From contig JABGQA010000129.1 in NCBI GenBank assembly GCA_018644665.1, positions 1 to 47,193 on the forward strand: a stretch of DNA of 47,193 nt, read 5' to 3'. The stretch's first letter is position 1, and each line of letters opens with the position of its first letter. Made by a program: the position numbers and the translations under genes. The notes below the pieces were generated by a model. That model was given only the letters and a program-made list of their open reading frames with translations, searched no databases and was not told where the DNA came from. This document shows, one piece after another, positions 17,297-25,295 of the stretch. This stretch comes from Candidatus Poribacteria bacterium. Lineage in GTDB: Bacteria; Poribacteria; WGA-4E; GCA-2687025.

Positions 17297-17923
17297 TCAC
17301 TTGCGCAGTATCACGAAGCGCGTATCGTCAGAGTGAACGAGCGTGTATCCGTACTCCGCGGCGATCCACTCGAAGGTCTTCGCGGAATAGAACACAACGT
17401 GCGACGGCATGTTCAGGTACCACCACTTCGAGAAGTCGGCGCCCTCAACGTGGAGCAGCGTCATCGCGGCCAGGTAGCCTCCTTGACGCACGAGCCGGTC
17501 GACCTTGACCAGCTCCGCCGCGGGGTCCGTGAAGTGCTCGAAGACCTCAGTGGAAACGACGCAGTCGTACGACCTTCCGAGGTCTGCGTCAGGGAAGAAC
17601 ATGGGGTCGTATCCAACGACGTCGTAGCCGCGCCGACGCAGGAGTTCGACGAGCACCGGGCCTGGGCCGCACCCGACGTCGATCACGGACGAGATGCCCT
17701 TGCAGTGCTCCTCGATCGTGGCGATCTTCTCTTCGAACATGCGGACGTAGCCCTCGCACCCCATCGTGTTGTCGTGGAGCAGGTATTCGGCGCGGGCGTC
17801 GGCGTCCGTGACATGGTGTCGTGGGTGCAGGAAGGCGAGATCGCAGACGCCGCACAGGTACACCTCGCGCTCCCGATGGACGGCGACACGTTCCGAAGCG
17901 GCACGGCAGAGCAGGCAACGCAT
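17297..17923 (-). CDS. Zinc-finger class I SAM-dependent methyltransferase
   Basis: 208-residue methyltransferase. The N-terminus has two CxxC knuckles, Cys3-x2-Cys6 and Cys24-x2-Cys27, forming a small zinc-binding module. The Rossmann domain follows with motif I VIDVGCGPGPVLVELL, a post-I acidic residue in VVGYDP, and motif II/III YDCVVSTEVFEHF and GGYLAAMTLL. The layout is like methyltransferases of sugar or natural-product C-methylation groups, but the substrate is unknown. ATG 17923, read toward hemA, is preceded by a promoter-like pair at 17953-17982. It is divergent from the ECF sigma gene with 134 bases between. Confidence 0.85.
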   Translation of the reverse strand: MRCLLCRAASERVAVHREREVYLCGVCDLAFLHPRHHVTDADARAEYLLHDNTMGCEGYVRMFEEKIATIEEHCKGISSVIDVGCGPGPVLVELLRRRGYDVVGYDPMFFPDADLGRSYDCVVSTEVFEHFTDPAAELVKVDRLVRQGGYLAAMTLLHVEGADFSKWWYLNMPSHVVFYSAKTFEWIAAEYGYTLVHSDDTRFVILRK

Positions 17924-17952
17924 GTTCGGCCCTGTTGATGGCTGGATGTGTC

Positions 17953-17982
17953 ACAATACTCGGCCGCACGACCCTCCCGCAA
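17953..17982 (-). promoter_or_regulatory. Putative promoter of the methyltransferase-hemA unit
   Basis: On the minus strand TTGCGG (17977-17982) and TATTGT (17953-17958) lie 18 bases apart. The predicted start is about 20-25 bases before the methyltransferase ATG. On the opposite strand TGAACC at 18012-18017 precedes the ECF sigma gene but no convincing -10 partner was found. Confidence 0.4.
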
Positions 17983-18057
17983 CAGGCCGTGTCCAGGCCG
18001 TCGCATCCGTGTGAACCCGCCGCCGGTAGCGGACACTCACAGGTCACGAGGGCAGCA

Positions 18058-18585
18058 ATGACACAGGAACTGGCCGGACATCGTGACTTCGTGGACGAGG
18101 CAGTCGACCGACTGTGCCGGGTGTACTACCGACACAGTCAGCGCGAGGACCGGATGGACATCGCGAGCGAAGTCCTACTAGCCGCACACCGACGCGCCGA
18201 GGCGGCGCCAGCCGGAGACACGCAGGCATTTCGAGGCTGGCTGCACCAGATCGCGCGGAACGTCGTGCGCAACTGGTCGCGCCGTGGCGGCGTTGCCTCG
18301 CGGGTAGTCGTTCCGTCCGAGGCGGGGGCCGCCGCGGACGCGCCGGCCCCAGAGCTCGAAGCCGACGAGGCCATGATCCGCCGCGAGACCGCGAACGCCG
18401 TGTGGGACGCGGTTTCCGACCTGTCGGAGATGCACAGGCAGGTCGTGTGGCTGTTCTACGTGGACGACGCGCCAATCGAGGAGATCGCGAAACGCCTGGG
18501 TATCCGTCCCGGCACGGTGAAGAGCCGACTGCACCACGCGAGATCCCGTTTGGCCGCCAAGTTGGAACCGGACTTCCGCCAATAG
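18058..18585 (+). CDS. ECF-type RNA polymerase sigma factor
   Basis: 175-residue extracytoplasmic-function sigma factor with only regions 2 and 4. Region 2 (about 12-75) includes the conserved FRGWLHQIARNVVRNW. A low-complexity Ala/Pro/Glu linker (85-105) follows. Region 4 (115-170) has the helix-turn-helix block EEIAKRLGIRPGTVKSRLHHARSRL. ATG 18058 is preceded by GAGGG at 6 bases. The next gene, 50 bases on, encodes a membrane zinc-finger anti-sigma factor, and that one overlaps the caspase-like gene, so the three form one transcription unit. By analogy with other ECF/anti-sigma pairs the sigma factor is held at the membrane until a signal arrives, and probably drives its own operon; neither is shown by the sequence. 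Confidence 0.9.
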   Translation: MTQELAGHRDFVDEAVDRLCRVYYRHSQREDRMDIASEVLLAAHRRAEAAPAGDTQAFRGWLHQIARNVVRNWSRRGGVASRVVVPSEAGAAADAPAPELEADEAMIRRETANAVWDAVSDLSEMHRQVVWLFYVDDAPIEEIAKRLGIRPGTVKSRLHHARSRLAAKLEPDFRQ

Positions 18586-18635
18586 CAGCCCGCCGCACGG
18601 GCGCAGCCAACGACATCCGCGGGGGAGAAGCAAAC

Positions 18636-19313
18636 ATGGAATGCGGGCATGTTCGGCGGCGTCTGCCGCAATTCGTAGACGGGTCGCTACGCGCGCGGCG
18701 TGACGCCCGCATCGCCCACCATCTTGCGACGTGCAGGCAGTGCGACGAGCAATACGCGGGTCTGCTCGGAGCCGAAGATGCTCTGCGCAGCTTTGGCGAC
18801 GCCGTCAGGCAGGGCGATGTGGCTGTGTCAGCGCCCAGCATGCCCCTGGGCGACGCATCGCGCGGAGCGGGCGTGTTCGGGTGGCTCGTCACCCCCACGC
18901 CGATGTGGGCGCCGGTGGCGTCTGTAGTGGCCGTCGTCGCACTCGCGGTCGTTCTATCGGCCGCGCCCGATGGGCTATCCGTAGCGTGGGGTCCGACGAA
19001 ATCCGGCGGTGCCACCGACGCCGTCTCCCCTCCGCTGGGCGCGCGCGCGATGCTGGAATTCGTCGTCGTCCCTGACCCCAGCGACGCGGGCCGGTTGGCG
19101 GCGTCGGTCGTCGCCCTGGAGGACTTCCTAGACGCGCACCCGACGGACCTGGCAATGCACTGGAAGCTGACGGAACTCTACGAACACCAGATGGATCATC
19201 CTGACGCATCGGACGAACTGCGAGACGCCACACGAGGTCGGCTGACCGCGCTTCGGCACAGACTGTCCGCGCTGATGGCCGACGACGGCGCGCCGCAAGG
19301 AGACACCCCTTGA
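18636..19313 (+). CDS. Transmembrane zinc-finger anti-sigma factor with periplasmic helical domain
   Basis: 225-residue single-pass membrane protein. The cytoplasmic N-terminus is a ZAS-type anti-sigma domain: Cys3, then His29-x3-Cys33-x2-Cys36 (HLATCRQC), which binds zinc and normally clasps the sigma factor. A hydrophobic segment at about 92-110 (VASVVAVVALAVVLSAA) spans the membrane. The remainder should be periplasmic; residues 152-215 form helices resembling one or two TPR units (FLDAHPTDLAMHWKLTELYE). GGGGGAG precedes ATG 18636 by 6-8 bases. The last four bases of the frame (TTGA) hold the TTG start of the caspase-like gene, so translation of the two is probably coupled. Confidence 0.87.
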   Translation: MECGHVRRRLPQFVDGSLRARRDARIAHHLATCRQCDEQYAGLLGAEDALRSFGDAVRQGDVAVSAPSMPLGDASRGAGVFGWLVTPTPMWAPVASVVAVVALAVVLSAAPDGLSVAWGPTKSGGATDAVSPPLGARAMLEFVVVPDPSDAGRLAASVVALEDFLDAHPTDLAMHWKLTELYEHQMDHPDASDELRDATRGRLTALRHRLSALMADDGAPQGDTP

Positions 19314-22252
19314 ACTTGCCCACTGTGACGCACGCATTCCGCGCGGCGGCCGCCTGCCTGTGGATGGTCGCACTCGCCGTGACGAGCGACGGCGCGCAGT
19401 ACGCCGTGCTCGCCGGCGTCTGGGACTACGACAGCGACACGCTCGCGCTGGAAGCTCCGCAGAACGACCTCATACTCATGCGGACGCTTCTCGCCGACGA
19501 GCGATACGAGCCCGGTTCGGTAATCGTCCTGGAGAACCCGACGAAATCCGAGTTGGTCGCGTCCCTCGAAGGCCTCGCGGACAGGATCGGCCCTGCAGAC
19601 ACGTTCCTCTTCTACTTTAGCGGCCATGGCACGCGCATCATCGACAAGTTCGGCGCAGATCCGGGCGACGAGGCCCGCGGCAAGTACCCAGACCTCGACG
19701 ACGAGGCCCTCCTGCCCGCTGACGCCGACGTGTCGCGCCCCGAGACCTACCTGCTGGACGACGAACTCGGCGCGCTCATTGGCGCGATCGGCACGCGCGA
19801 CGTCACCTGCATCGTCGACACCTGCTATTCGGGGGACATTCTGAAGGCGCCGCGCTTGGGTCCCGCGAAGGGCGCGAGTGGCCCGACCCCACGGAGACGC
19901 GGCGCGAGCCGACCTCAGGACATACTCGACGATGCGACGGAGTACGCCCTCCTGCTGGCCGCCGCTCCACACAATGAGGTGGTGCACGAGCTGCGCATCC
20001 CGGTAGCAGGGCGTCAGCTGCCCGTCAGCGCGCTCACGTACTCCATCTACCGACACGCGGGCCGCATGGCGGGCATGACTTACCGCCAGTTGGCACAGGC
20101 GACTCGGGCCGACCACGAGGAATGGAGCCTGCCCTGGACGCCCGTACTGGAGGGCCCCGCGGCGCGTTACGACGAGTCGACGCCCTGGCGACCCGCGTCC
20201 ATGGCTGCCGAAGAGGCGATCGAGCTCTACGCCGTCGACGAGCAACGGTTCGAGACGACGCGCCACCGTGTGGTAGCCCTGGGCGGCGTCGACGTGGATC
20301 TCAGCCGCTTGCGGGCGGCGGGCGTTCGGCGCTCCGCCATCGTTATCGGCGTCGACGACTACGCGCCCCCGTTCGGCGCGTTGCGGTACGCGGGCGACGA
20401 CGCCAAGGCGATGAAGGAGGTCCTCCAGGACGCCGGGTTCATGGTCACCCTGATGACGCCGGACAGCCTGCTGCAGCCAACCCGTCAGAACATAGTCGAC
20501 CAACTCGAATGGCACGCGAGCATGGCGGACCTCGACATGCTCACCGTCTATCTGAGCGGGCATGGGGAAGATGTCGACGGCGAGGGGTACTTCGTCCCGA
20601 TGGATGCTACGGAACCCCTCGCGTCCAACGCCCTCGGCGTCGGCGCTCTCTTCGACATCCTCTCGCAAGCGAAGGCGAAGCGACGGTTCGTGATGGTCGA
20701 CGCGTGCCGCGTCGCGCCGAAGCAGGCGTTCGTGTCGTCGCTCGCAAGGCAGGGCAGCGAGACGGACATCGTCTTCACAGCCTGCGACGAGGGCCAGTAC
20801 GCCCCCGAAGTGCCTGAGTTGGGGCACGGGCTGTTCACGCACTTCCTACTCACCGGTCTCCGCGATGACGCCGGCAAGGGCCCCGCAGCAGCGACGGCGG
20901 ACGGGGACGTCACGGTCCTTGGGCTGCTGGACTACGTAATGCGAGGCATCGACGACTGGTACGCGTCGATACCCCCGGACCAGAGGCCGCAGCAACAGGT
21001 AACGCCGCGCGTTCTGTACAACGGGCGGTACATCTCGCTACTCAGCAACGAGGATGTCGACACGGCTCTCGTCGCCGCGCCGCCGCCTCGCGTTCCTGCG
21101 GCTGCATCGACAGAGCGGCCTATGTCGCCGCGGCCGGACCATGTCCCGTTCCTGCTGTCCGTCCTGCCCGGGATCAGCATGCCGATACCCGTCGACGGCG
21201 ACGTGTCCACGACGTTCTCGCTGAACCTGTTCGCCGGCTACGTCGGCGGCATCGAAGGCGCGGAGATAGGGTATGGGCTGAACCGAGTGCGCGAAGGCGT
21301 ACACGGGGCCCAATTCGCCGGGCTGGGCAACCTCGTCGGTGGACGCGTAACCGGTTTCCAGGCAGCCGGGGCAGCCAACGTGACCGGCGGCGGATTGCGG
21401 GGCTTCCAGGCCGCAGGCGCAGTAAACCTGCTGGATGGCGGCGCACGTCTTGCGCGCCTCCGCGAGGACGGAGATCGCGAGGAACCCGTCATGGGCCTGG
21501 AAGGCGTCCAGGCCGCGGGCGCGCTGAACATCCTCAGCGGCGACCACAGCCAGGGGGCTCAGCTAGCCGGCGCGGTGAATCTGGCGGCAGGCTCGTTGCG
21601 CGGCGTTCAGATGTCGGGAGCCGTCAATGTCGCGGAGCGCCTGTTCGGAGCGCAGTTCGGCGTGGTGAACGTCGCCGATTCCGTTCGCGGAGCGCAATTC
21701 GGCGTCGTCAACGTCGCGGGCACGATGAGTGGGTTCCAGGCCGGGATCATCAACGTCGCCGACAAGTTCGAGGGCGTTCCCCTCGGCCTGCTCAACTACT
21801 CGCGCAACGGCCGATGGGATCTTGAGATCTCCGGCGACGAGACGTTCCCTCTGTTGGTGGGGCTGCGCACGGGTACGGAGCACTTCTACTCCATCCTGGC
21901 CGTCGCCGGGCAATCCGAGAGCACCCCACGACGGTGGGGGATGGCGGCGGGATTCGGCGGGCGAATCCCCGTGGGAAGCCACGGTATCCACCTGGATGCG
22001 ATGCACTACAAGATCAACGAGGACGAGGCGTGGACCGACGAGCTTCACCTGCTCAGCAAGCTGCGCCTGACCTTCGGCCTCCGTCTGGCGGACCAGATGT
22101 CGCTGTTCGCCGGGGTGACGGGGAACGTCCTCGTGTCGCGCCTGAACGACGGGTCACACCTCGACCTGTCAGGGGACGCCGTCTACGAGACGAAGCGCGG
22201 CCGGACGTGGGTCCGAATCTGGCCAGGCGTGGTTGCGGGCGTCACGTTCTAG
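19310..22252 (+). CDS. Exported double caspase-like protein with surface repeats and barrel-like C-terminus
   Basis: 980-residue protein. Residues 1-29 are a signal peptide. Domain 1 (30-285) is metacaspase-like: His106 in SGHG, an acidic insert DLDDEALLP, and Cys172 in DTCYSGD. Domain 2 (340-578) is a shorter caspase fold: His418 in SGHG and Cys466 in VDACR. A Pro/Ala linker (585-615) leads to about nine repeats of the type GxQxAGxxNxxxG (666-830), as in LA_2272-type surface-repeat proteins, and then a beta-rich end (831-980) closing in Phe, as outer-membrane barrels do. The TTG start at 19310 is supported by AAGGAG 7 bases upstream and by the signal peptide. It belongs to the sigma/anti-sigma operon. 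Both Cys/His dyads look intact; substrates and activity are unknown. Confidence 0.88.
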   Translation: MNLPTVTHAFRAAAACLWMVALAVTSDGAQYAVLAGVWDYDSDTLALEAPQNDLILMRTLLADERYEPGSVIVLENPTKSELVASLEGLADRIGPADTFLFYFSGHGTRIIDKFGADPGDEARGKYPDLDDEALLPADADVSRPETYLLDDELGALIGAIGTRDVTCIVDTCYSGDILKAPRLGPAKGASGPTPRRRGASRPQDILDDATEYALLLAAAPHNEVVHELRIPVAGRQLPVSALTYSIYRHAGRMAGMTYRQLAQATRADHEEWSLPWTPVLEGPAARYDESTPWRPASMAAEEAIELYAVDEQRFETTRHRVVALGGVDVDLSRLRAAGVRRSAIVIGVDDYAPPFGALRYAGDDAKAMKEVLQDAGFMVTLMTPDSLLQPTRQNIVDQLEWHASMADLDMLTVYLSGHGEDVDGEGYFVPMDATEPLASNALGVGALFDILSQAKAKRRFVMVDACRVAPKQAFVSSLARQGSETDIVFTACDEGQYAPEVPELGHGLFTHFLLTGLRDDAGKGPAAATADGDVTVLGLLDYVMRGIDDWYASIPPDQRPQQQVTPRVLYNGRYISLLSNEDVDTALVAAPPPRVPAAASTERPMSPRPDHVPFLLSVLPGISMPIPVDGDVSTTFSLNLFAGYVGGIEGAEIGYGLNRVREGVHGAQFAGLGNLVGGRVTGFQAAGAANVTGGGLRGFQAAGAVNLLDGGARLARLREDGDREEPVMGLEGVQAAGALNILSGDHSQGAQLAGAVNLAAGSLRGVQMSGAVNVAERLFGAQFGVVNVADSVRGAQFGVVNVAGTMSGFQAGIINVADKFEGVPLGLLNYSRNGRWDLEISGDETFPLLVGLRTGTEHFYSILAVAGQSESTPRRWGMAAGFGGRIPVGSHGIHLDAMHYKINEDEAWTDELHLLSKLRLTFGLRLADQMSLFAGVTGNVLVSRLNDGSHLDLSGDAVYETKRGRTWVRIWPGVVAGVTF
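21305..21799 (+). repeat. Coding tandem repeats (GxQxAGxxN units)
   Basis: Within the caspase-like gene about nine protein repeats begin with Gly-x-Gln and contain a conserved Asn. The first five are 16-17 residues apart (one carries an extra charged insert of about 17 residues), then one of 15, then three of 14 residues (GAQFGVVNVAD type). The DNA is diverged, so this is a protein-level array, not a recent duplication. Confidence 0.75.
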
Positions 22253-22266
22253 GTCGTGGGCGCCCG
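22236..22266. terminator. Hairpin spanning the overlapping convergent stop codons
   Basis: CGGGCG (22236-22241) pairs with CGCCCG (22261-22266), and CACG (22243-22246) with CGTG (22255-22258), leaving an 8-base loop that contains both stop codons (22249-22252). It could stop transcription from both sides, but there is no T-run, so this remains a candidate. Confidence 0.4.
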
Positions 22267-24048
22267 GCGATGGTACAACGCCCACTCGGCAGCCAAGAGC
22301 AGCAGGGCGGCCAGCGCGAACCATCGCCATAGCGCGGTGGTTCGCGGGTGCGAAAGGGGCGGCGGGGCGGTGACCGGCGACTCGTGGGTCCAGAGGTCCG
22401 ACTGCCCGGAGGCGACGTTCGCGGCGAAGAGTTCCCGCTGTCCCGCCGGGGCTCCGATCGTGTAGATGCCGGCGCGCGCGACGGACAGGGTCGCCCCGTC
22501 ATGCTCGCCGTCCGGCTCGAGCGTGTAACCCGCGGGCGCCCTCGCGAGCGAGACGCCCCGGCCAGCCTCGACGGGGCCGGGGACCACGCGCATCCCATCG
22601 CGCGCCCAGTCCAAGACGTTGGCGAAGAACACCACGGTCGCCGGACGCAATGACATGTCCGAGGCGCGTAGGTCGAAGGGGTCGAACCCAACTGCCAACA
22701 CGCGCCGATCGTCCTCTTCCCACGCCAGGGCCGTAGGCCCGGCCTCGGTGTGCATCAGCCGTTCGCCCCTGGCGCCCGCGCCATACACGCCAACGAATCC
22801 CGGCGTTACGCTCGCGAGATCGACGAGGCGCAGCGTCGGGTGCGTCGGTGGCGACTCCACAAAGCGCATGCCCTGAGCGACTCTGTCGGGCGCGTGCGAG
22901 GCTCCGGCGGGCGGATCGAGCAACAGGACGTCGCCCCTAGGCAACGACTCCGGCTGCCAGCCGTGAAACACCGTCAGTCGGGTATCGTCGCGCGGAAGAT
23001 ACGCGTCCGGCGACGACACGGTGACGGCCGCGGACGAGTCGAGAGCCACGACCGATGCGAGGGCCCGCGCGTCGCGGCCGACAACGACGACGCTCAGAGA
23101 CCGCGCTACACGCAGAACCGCGTATGCGTGATTGTCGCGATCGAGAGCGTCGGCGTGCTGCGCGTGCGCGCTGAACGCCACGTCCTCATCCCGACGCGTG
23201 GCGCCGGTGAACTCCATGTCCACCGTCGCTCCTGCCTCGATCGCCGTAGTCCTGGCCACAGGTGGACCCGTCGACGGGGTCAGCACGGTCGAGACGCGCG
23301 CCTGGCGGCGACCGTGGTTCGTCACGCGGAGCAGCGCCACATAGCCGTCGGGGGCCCCGCCCGCGGTGTCGCTCACAACGCGCAGATCGCGTAGGGACAC
23401 GTTGTCGCCACCCGAGCCGAATACGTGCCATATTGGCGACGGCCCTGGGCCTCTTGCGGCGTCATTGATGGAGAAGTGGGTGAAGACGTGGATATCCACG
23501 TCCGCGCCGCCCACGAGGGAACGGGCGAGGGCGACAGCCGACGGCACGTCAGCGGCCGCGTCTGTGGCGGCGGCCGCGGAGACGACCGCTCCAACCGCCT
23601 CCAGATCTGCGGTGAACCCCAATGCGAGCTTGGGCCGGGAATCTGCCAGTATCACGGCCGCTCTCGCGCCACGTGGACACTGTGCGAGGAGGCCGAGCGC
23701 GGCGGCCTGGGCTGCGCCCAGCCGCGACGGACGCACGTCTGTGGCCGCCATACTGACCGACGTGTCGATGACCAGTACGACGCGTCGCGACCCCTGGGTG
23801 GGGCCGGATGGCATCGGGCCCATGAGGGCCAGCGCGCCGGTAACTACCACGGCAGCCTGCAGCACGAACTCCCAATTCAGAGGCACGCGCGGCCGCTTGG
23901 GGTTCCCTCGCGCATCCACCGGGACGTCGTCCCACAGAGACACACTCGGCACGACGCGATCCCGCCGCCGGCCGCCGCGCGCATGTAGGAGAACAAGCAA
24001 CGGAAGCAGGAGCAGCAGGAGGGCAGCGCCCGGGCGTGCGAATTGCAT
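22249..24048 (-). CDS. BatA/VWA-domain membrane protein
   Basis: 599-residue inner-membrane protein of the aerotolerance-regulator BatA type. Two N-terminal helices (7-22 and 62-79) flank the BatA segment with PSVSLWDD. A von Willebrand factor A domain follows with a MIDAS start Asp95-x-Ser97-x-Ser99 (VVLVIDTSVSM). The middle (about 210-480) is a periplasmic beta-rich and glutamine-amidotransferase-like stretch. One C-terminal helix (about 568-590) precedes a short basic tail. BatA genes usually sit with MoxR ATPase and DUF58 genes; none is here. Its stop codon overlaps that of the convergent caspase-like gene. ATG 24048. The role is unknown; VWA membrane proteins often help assemble complexes. 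Confidence 0.8.
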   Translation of the reverse strand: MQFARPGAALLLLLLPLLVLLHARGGRRRDRVVPSVSLWDDVPVDARGNPKRPRVPLNWEFVLQAAVVVTGALALMGPMPSGPTQGSRRVVLVIDTSVSMAATDVRPSRLGAAQAAALGLLAQCPRGARAAVILADSRPKLALGFTADLEAVGAVVSAAAATDAAADVPSAVALARSLVGGADVDIHVFTHFSINDAARGPGPSPIWHVFGSGGDNVSLRDLRVVSDTAGGAPDGYVALLRVTNHGRRQARVSTVLTPSTGPPVARTTAIEAGATVDMEFTGATRRDEDVAFSAHAQHADALDRDNHAYAVLRVARSLSVVVVGRDARALASVVALDSSAAVTVSSPDAYLPRDDTRLTVFHGWQPESLPRGDVLLLDPPAGASHAPDRVAQGMRFVESPPTHPTLRLVDLASVTPGFVGVYGAGARGERLMHTEAGPTALAWEEDDRRVLAVGFDPFDLRASDMSLRPATVVFFANVLDWARDGMRVVPGPVEAGRGVSLARAPAGYTLEPDGEHDGATLSVARAGIYTIGAPAGQRELFAANVASGQSDLWTHESPVTAPPPLSHPRTTALWRWFALAALLLLAAEWALYHRRAPTT

Positions 24049-24107
24049 GAAGGCGGCCCCGGAGATGGTGCGTGTGTCCGCGTCGTGCCCTAGGGATCCG
24101 ACACATT

Positions 24108-24836
24108 CTACGGGCCGGAGCGGTCTGTCGCCAGCGCTAGGCCGCGCAGAACCCCGGGGAGGTCCACAAGGCTCCGGATCTCGCGTGTGGGGACGATGCC
24201 GGTCTCGTTCGCCAGGCCGTCTCGATTCAGCCAGACTGCGACGGCTCCGACCGCCAGGGCGCCCTGCACATCGCTCGCCAGCGAATCGCCAATGTGGAGC
24301 AGTTCATCGAACGAGCAATCTGCCGCCTGAGCAGCCGCGTCGAACATGCGGCGATCGGGCTTGCAGGCGCCCCCGTGGTCCTCCGCGTACAGCTCCACAT
24401 CGAAGACGCCGGGCAACCCGCATCGGCTCGCCCGCGTGTTGCCGTTGCTGATGAGGCCGAGCGTGTACGTCCGCCCGAGCTGTTCGAGGACGGGGACGAC
24501 GTCCGCGAACAGTTCGATGGAATCGTAACGAACGCGGAGGTATGTCGCCGTGAAATGGCGCGCGAGTTCTTCGTCAGGCGAGCCCAGGCGGGCAAGCGTC
24601 TCTCGGAAGGCGTCCAGCCTACGATGTTCCCAGGATTGCGTGGCATCGCCTGCCGCGACCATCTCGCCTTGCATCCGCATGAGCGCGTCTAGCGTGAGGC
24701 CGCGCGCGGCCGGAGCCATAGCCTGCATCTCGACGAGGACCGACTCGAACGCCCTTCGCTGCGCCGCAGCGAAGGCCCAAAGCGTCTCATCCGCGTCGAA
24801 CGTGATCGCAGTGATGCGGGTCGATGTGCGGGCCAT
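24108..24836 (-). CDS. HAD-superfamily hydrolase (subfamily IA-like)
   Basis: 242-residue phosphatase or dehalogenase-type enzyme. Motif I is Asp14-Ala-Asp16-Glu-Thr18 (ITFDADETLW), motif II Ser in LISNGN, motif III Lys in ACKPDRRMF, motif IV HIGDSLASDVQGA. A helical cap sits between motifs I and II. The second Asp of motif I is kept, as in phosphatases (haloacid dehalogenases lack it), so a phosphomonoester substrate is likely. The substrate is not identifiable. ATG 24836; the gene lies 21 bases after the small unknown gene and 59 bases before the BatA-like gene, all on the minus strand. Confidence 0.87.
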   Translation of the reverse strand: MARTSTRITAITFDADETLWAFAAAQRRAFESVLVEMQAMAPAARGLTLDALMRMQGEMVAAGDATQSWEHRRLDAFRETLARLGSPDEELARHFTATYLRVRYDSIELFADVVPVLEQLGRTYTLGLISNGNTRASRCGLPGVFDVELYAEDHGGACKPDRRMFDAAAQAADCSFDELLHIGDSLASDVQGALAVGAVAVWLNRDGLANETGIVPTREIRSLVDLPGVLRGLALATDRSGP

Positions 24837-24857
24837 GTGGGCGGGCCCGGGGAAGGT

Positions 24858-25262
24858 CTAGTCGTCGGCTTCGTCGACGGAGGATGGGTCGAAGTCCTCG
24901 AGGCGCTCGCCAGCCTTGTGTGCGGCGACCTGCTTGATGAGGTACTCGCCCTCGTGGCGGTCGTATTCCTGCACCAGTTGCGCCTGTTCCTCAGCGATGT
25001 CGTAGTGGCGCAGTTCCATGTGGATCTTCGCCAGGTACTCGTGCATCTCGCGGAACATGCCGTCCCACGCCTTCTCCCCCTTGAACGCCAGCACAGTATC
25101 CGCGGCCTCAAGGGCTTCTGTGACGTCTTCGGACACTTCCGCAGGGCTGTCGTCCGTCGGCTCGCCACCGCGCACCTCGGAAAGCGCGGCATCCAAGACC
25201 TTGTAGGTGTGTTCGATGTTCAGGCGACTGCCGCCCCGCAGGAGCGATAGCACGTTGAGCAT
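24858..25262 (-). CDS. Small acidic helical protein, function unknown
   Basis: I do not recognise this 134-residue protein. It is soluble (no signal or membrane segment), acidic, and predicted to be mainly helical, with charged heptad-like stretches (HMELRHYDIAEEQAQLVQEYD). The end is very acidic (FDPSSVDEADD). ATG 25262 is preceded by GAAGGG about 9 bases away. It lies between the Rieske lipoprotein gene (33 bases upstream) and the HAD gene, consistent with one transcript, but shared context does not suggest a job. Reading through codon pattern and spacing supports a real gene. Confidence 0.7.
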   Translation of the reverse strand: MLNVLSLLRGGSRLNIEHTYKVLDAALSEVRGGEPTDDSPAEVSEDVTEALEAADTVLAFKGEKAWDGMFREMHEYLAKIHMELRHYDIAEEQAQLVQEYDRHEGEYLIKQVAAHKAGERLEDFDPSSVDEADD

Positions 25263-25295
25263 GGCGCCAATCCCTTCCCGGAGGCCGCTATGGCC

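Noticed and set aside
18012..18017. TGAACC before the sigma gene as an autoregulated ECF promoter
   Set aside because: No matching -10 was found at 16-17 bases, so the promoter is not supported.
19196..20842. Long open frame of 548 codons on the minus strand opposite the caspase-like gene
   Set aside because: It has no recognisable domain, is Arg/His/Val-rich as expected of antisense of G+C-rich coding DNA, and the opposite frame has clear motifs and a ribosome binding site.
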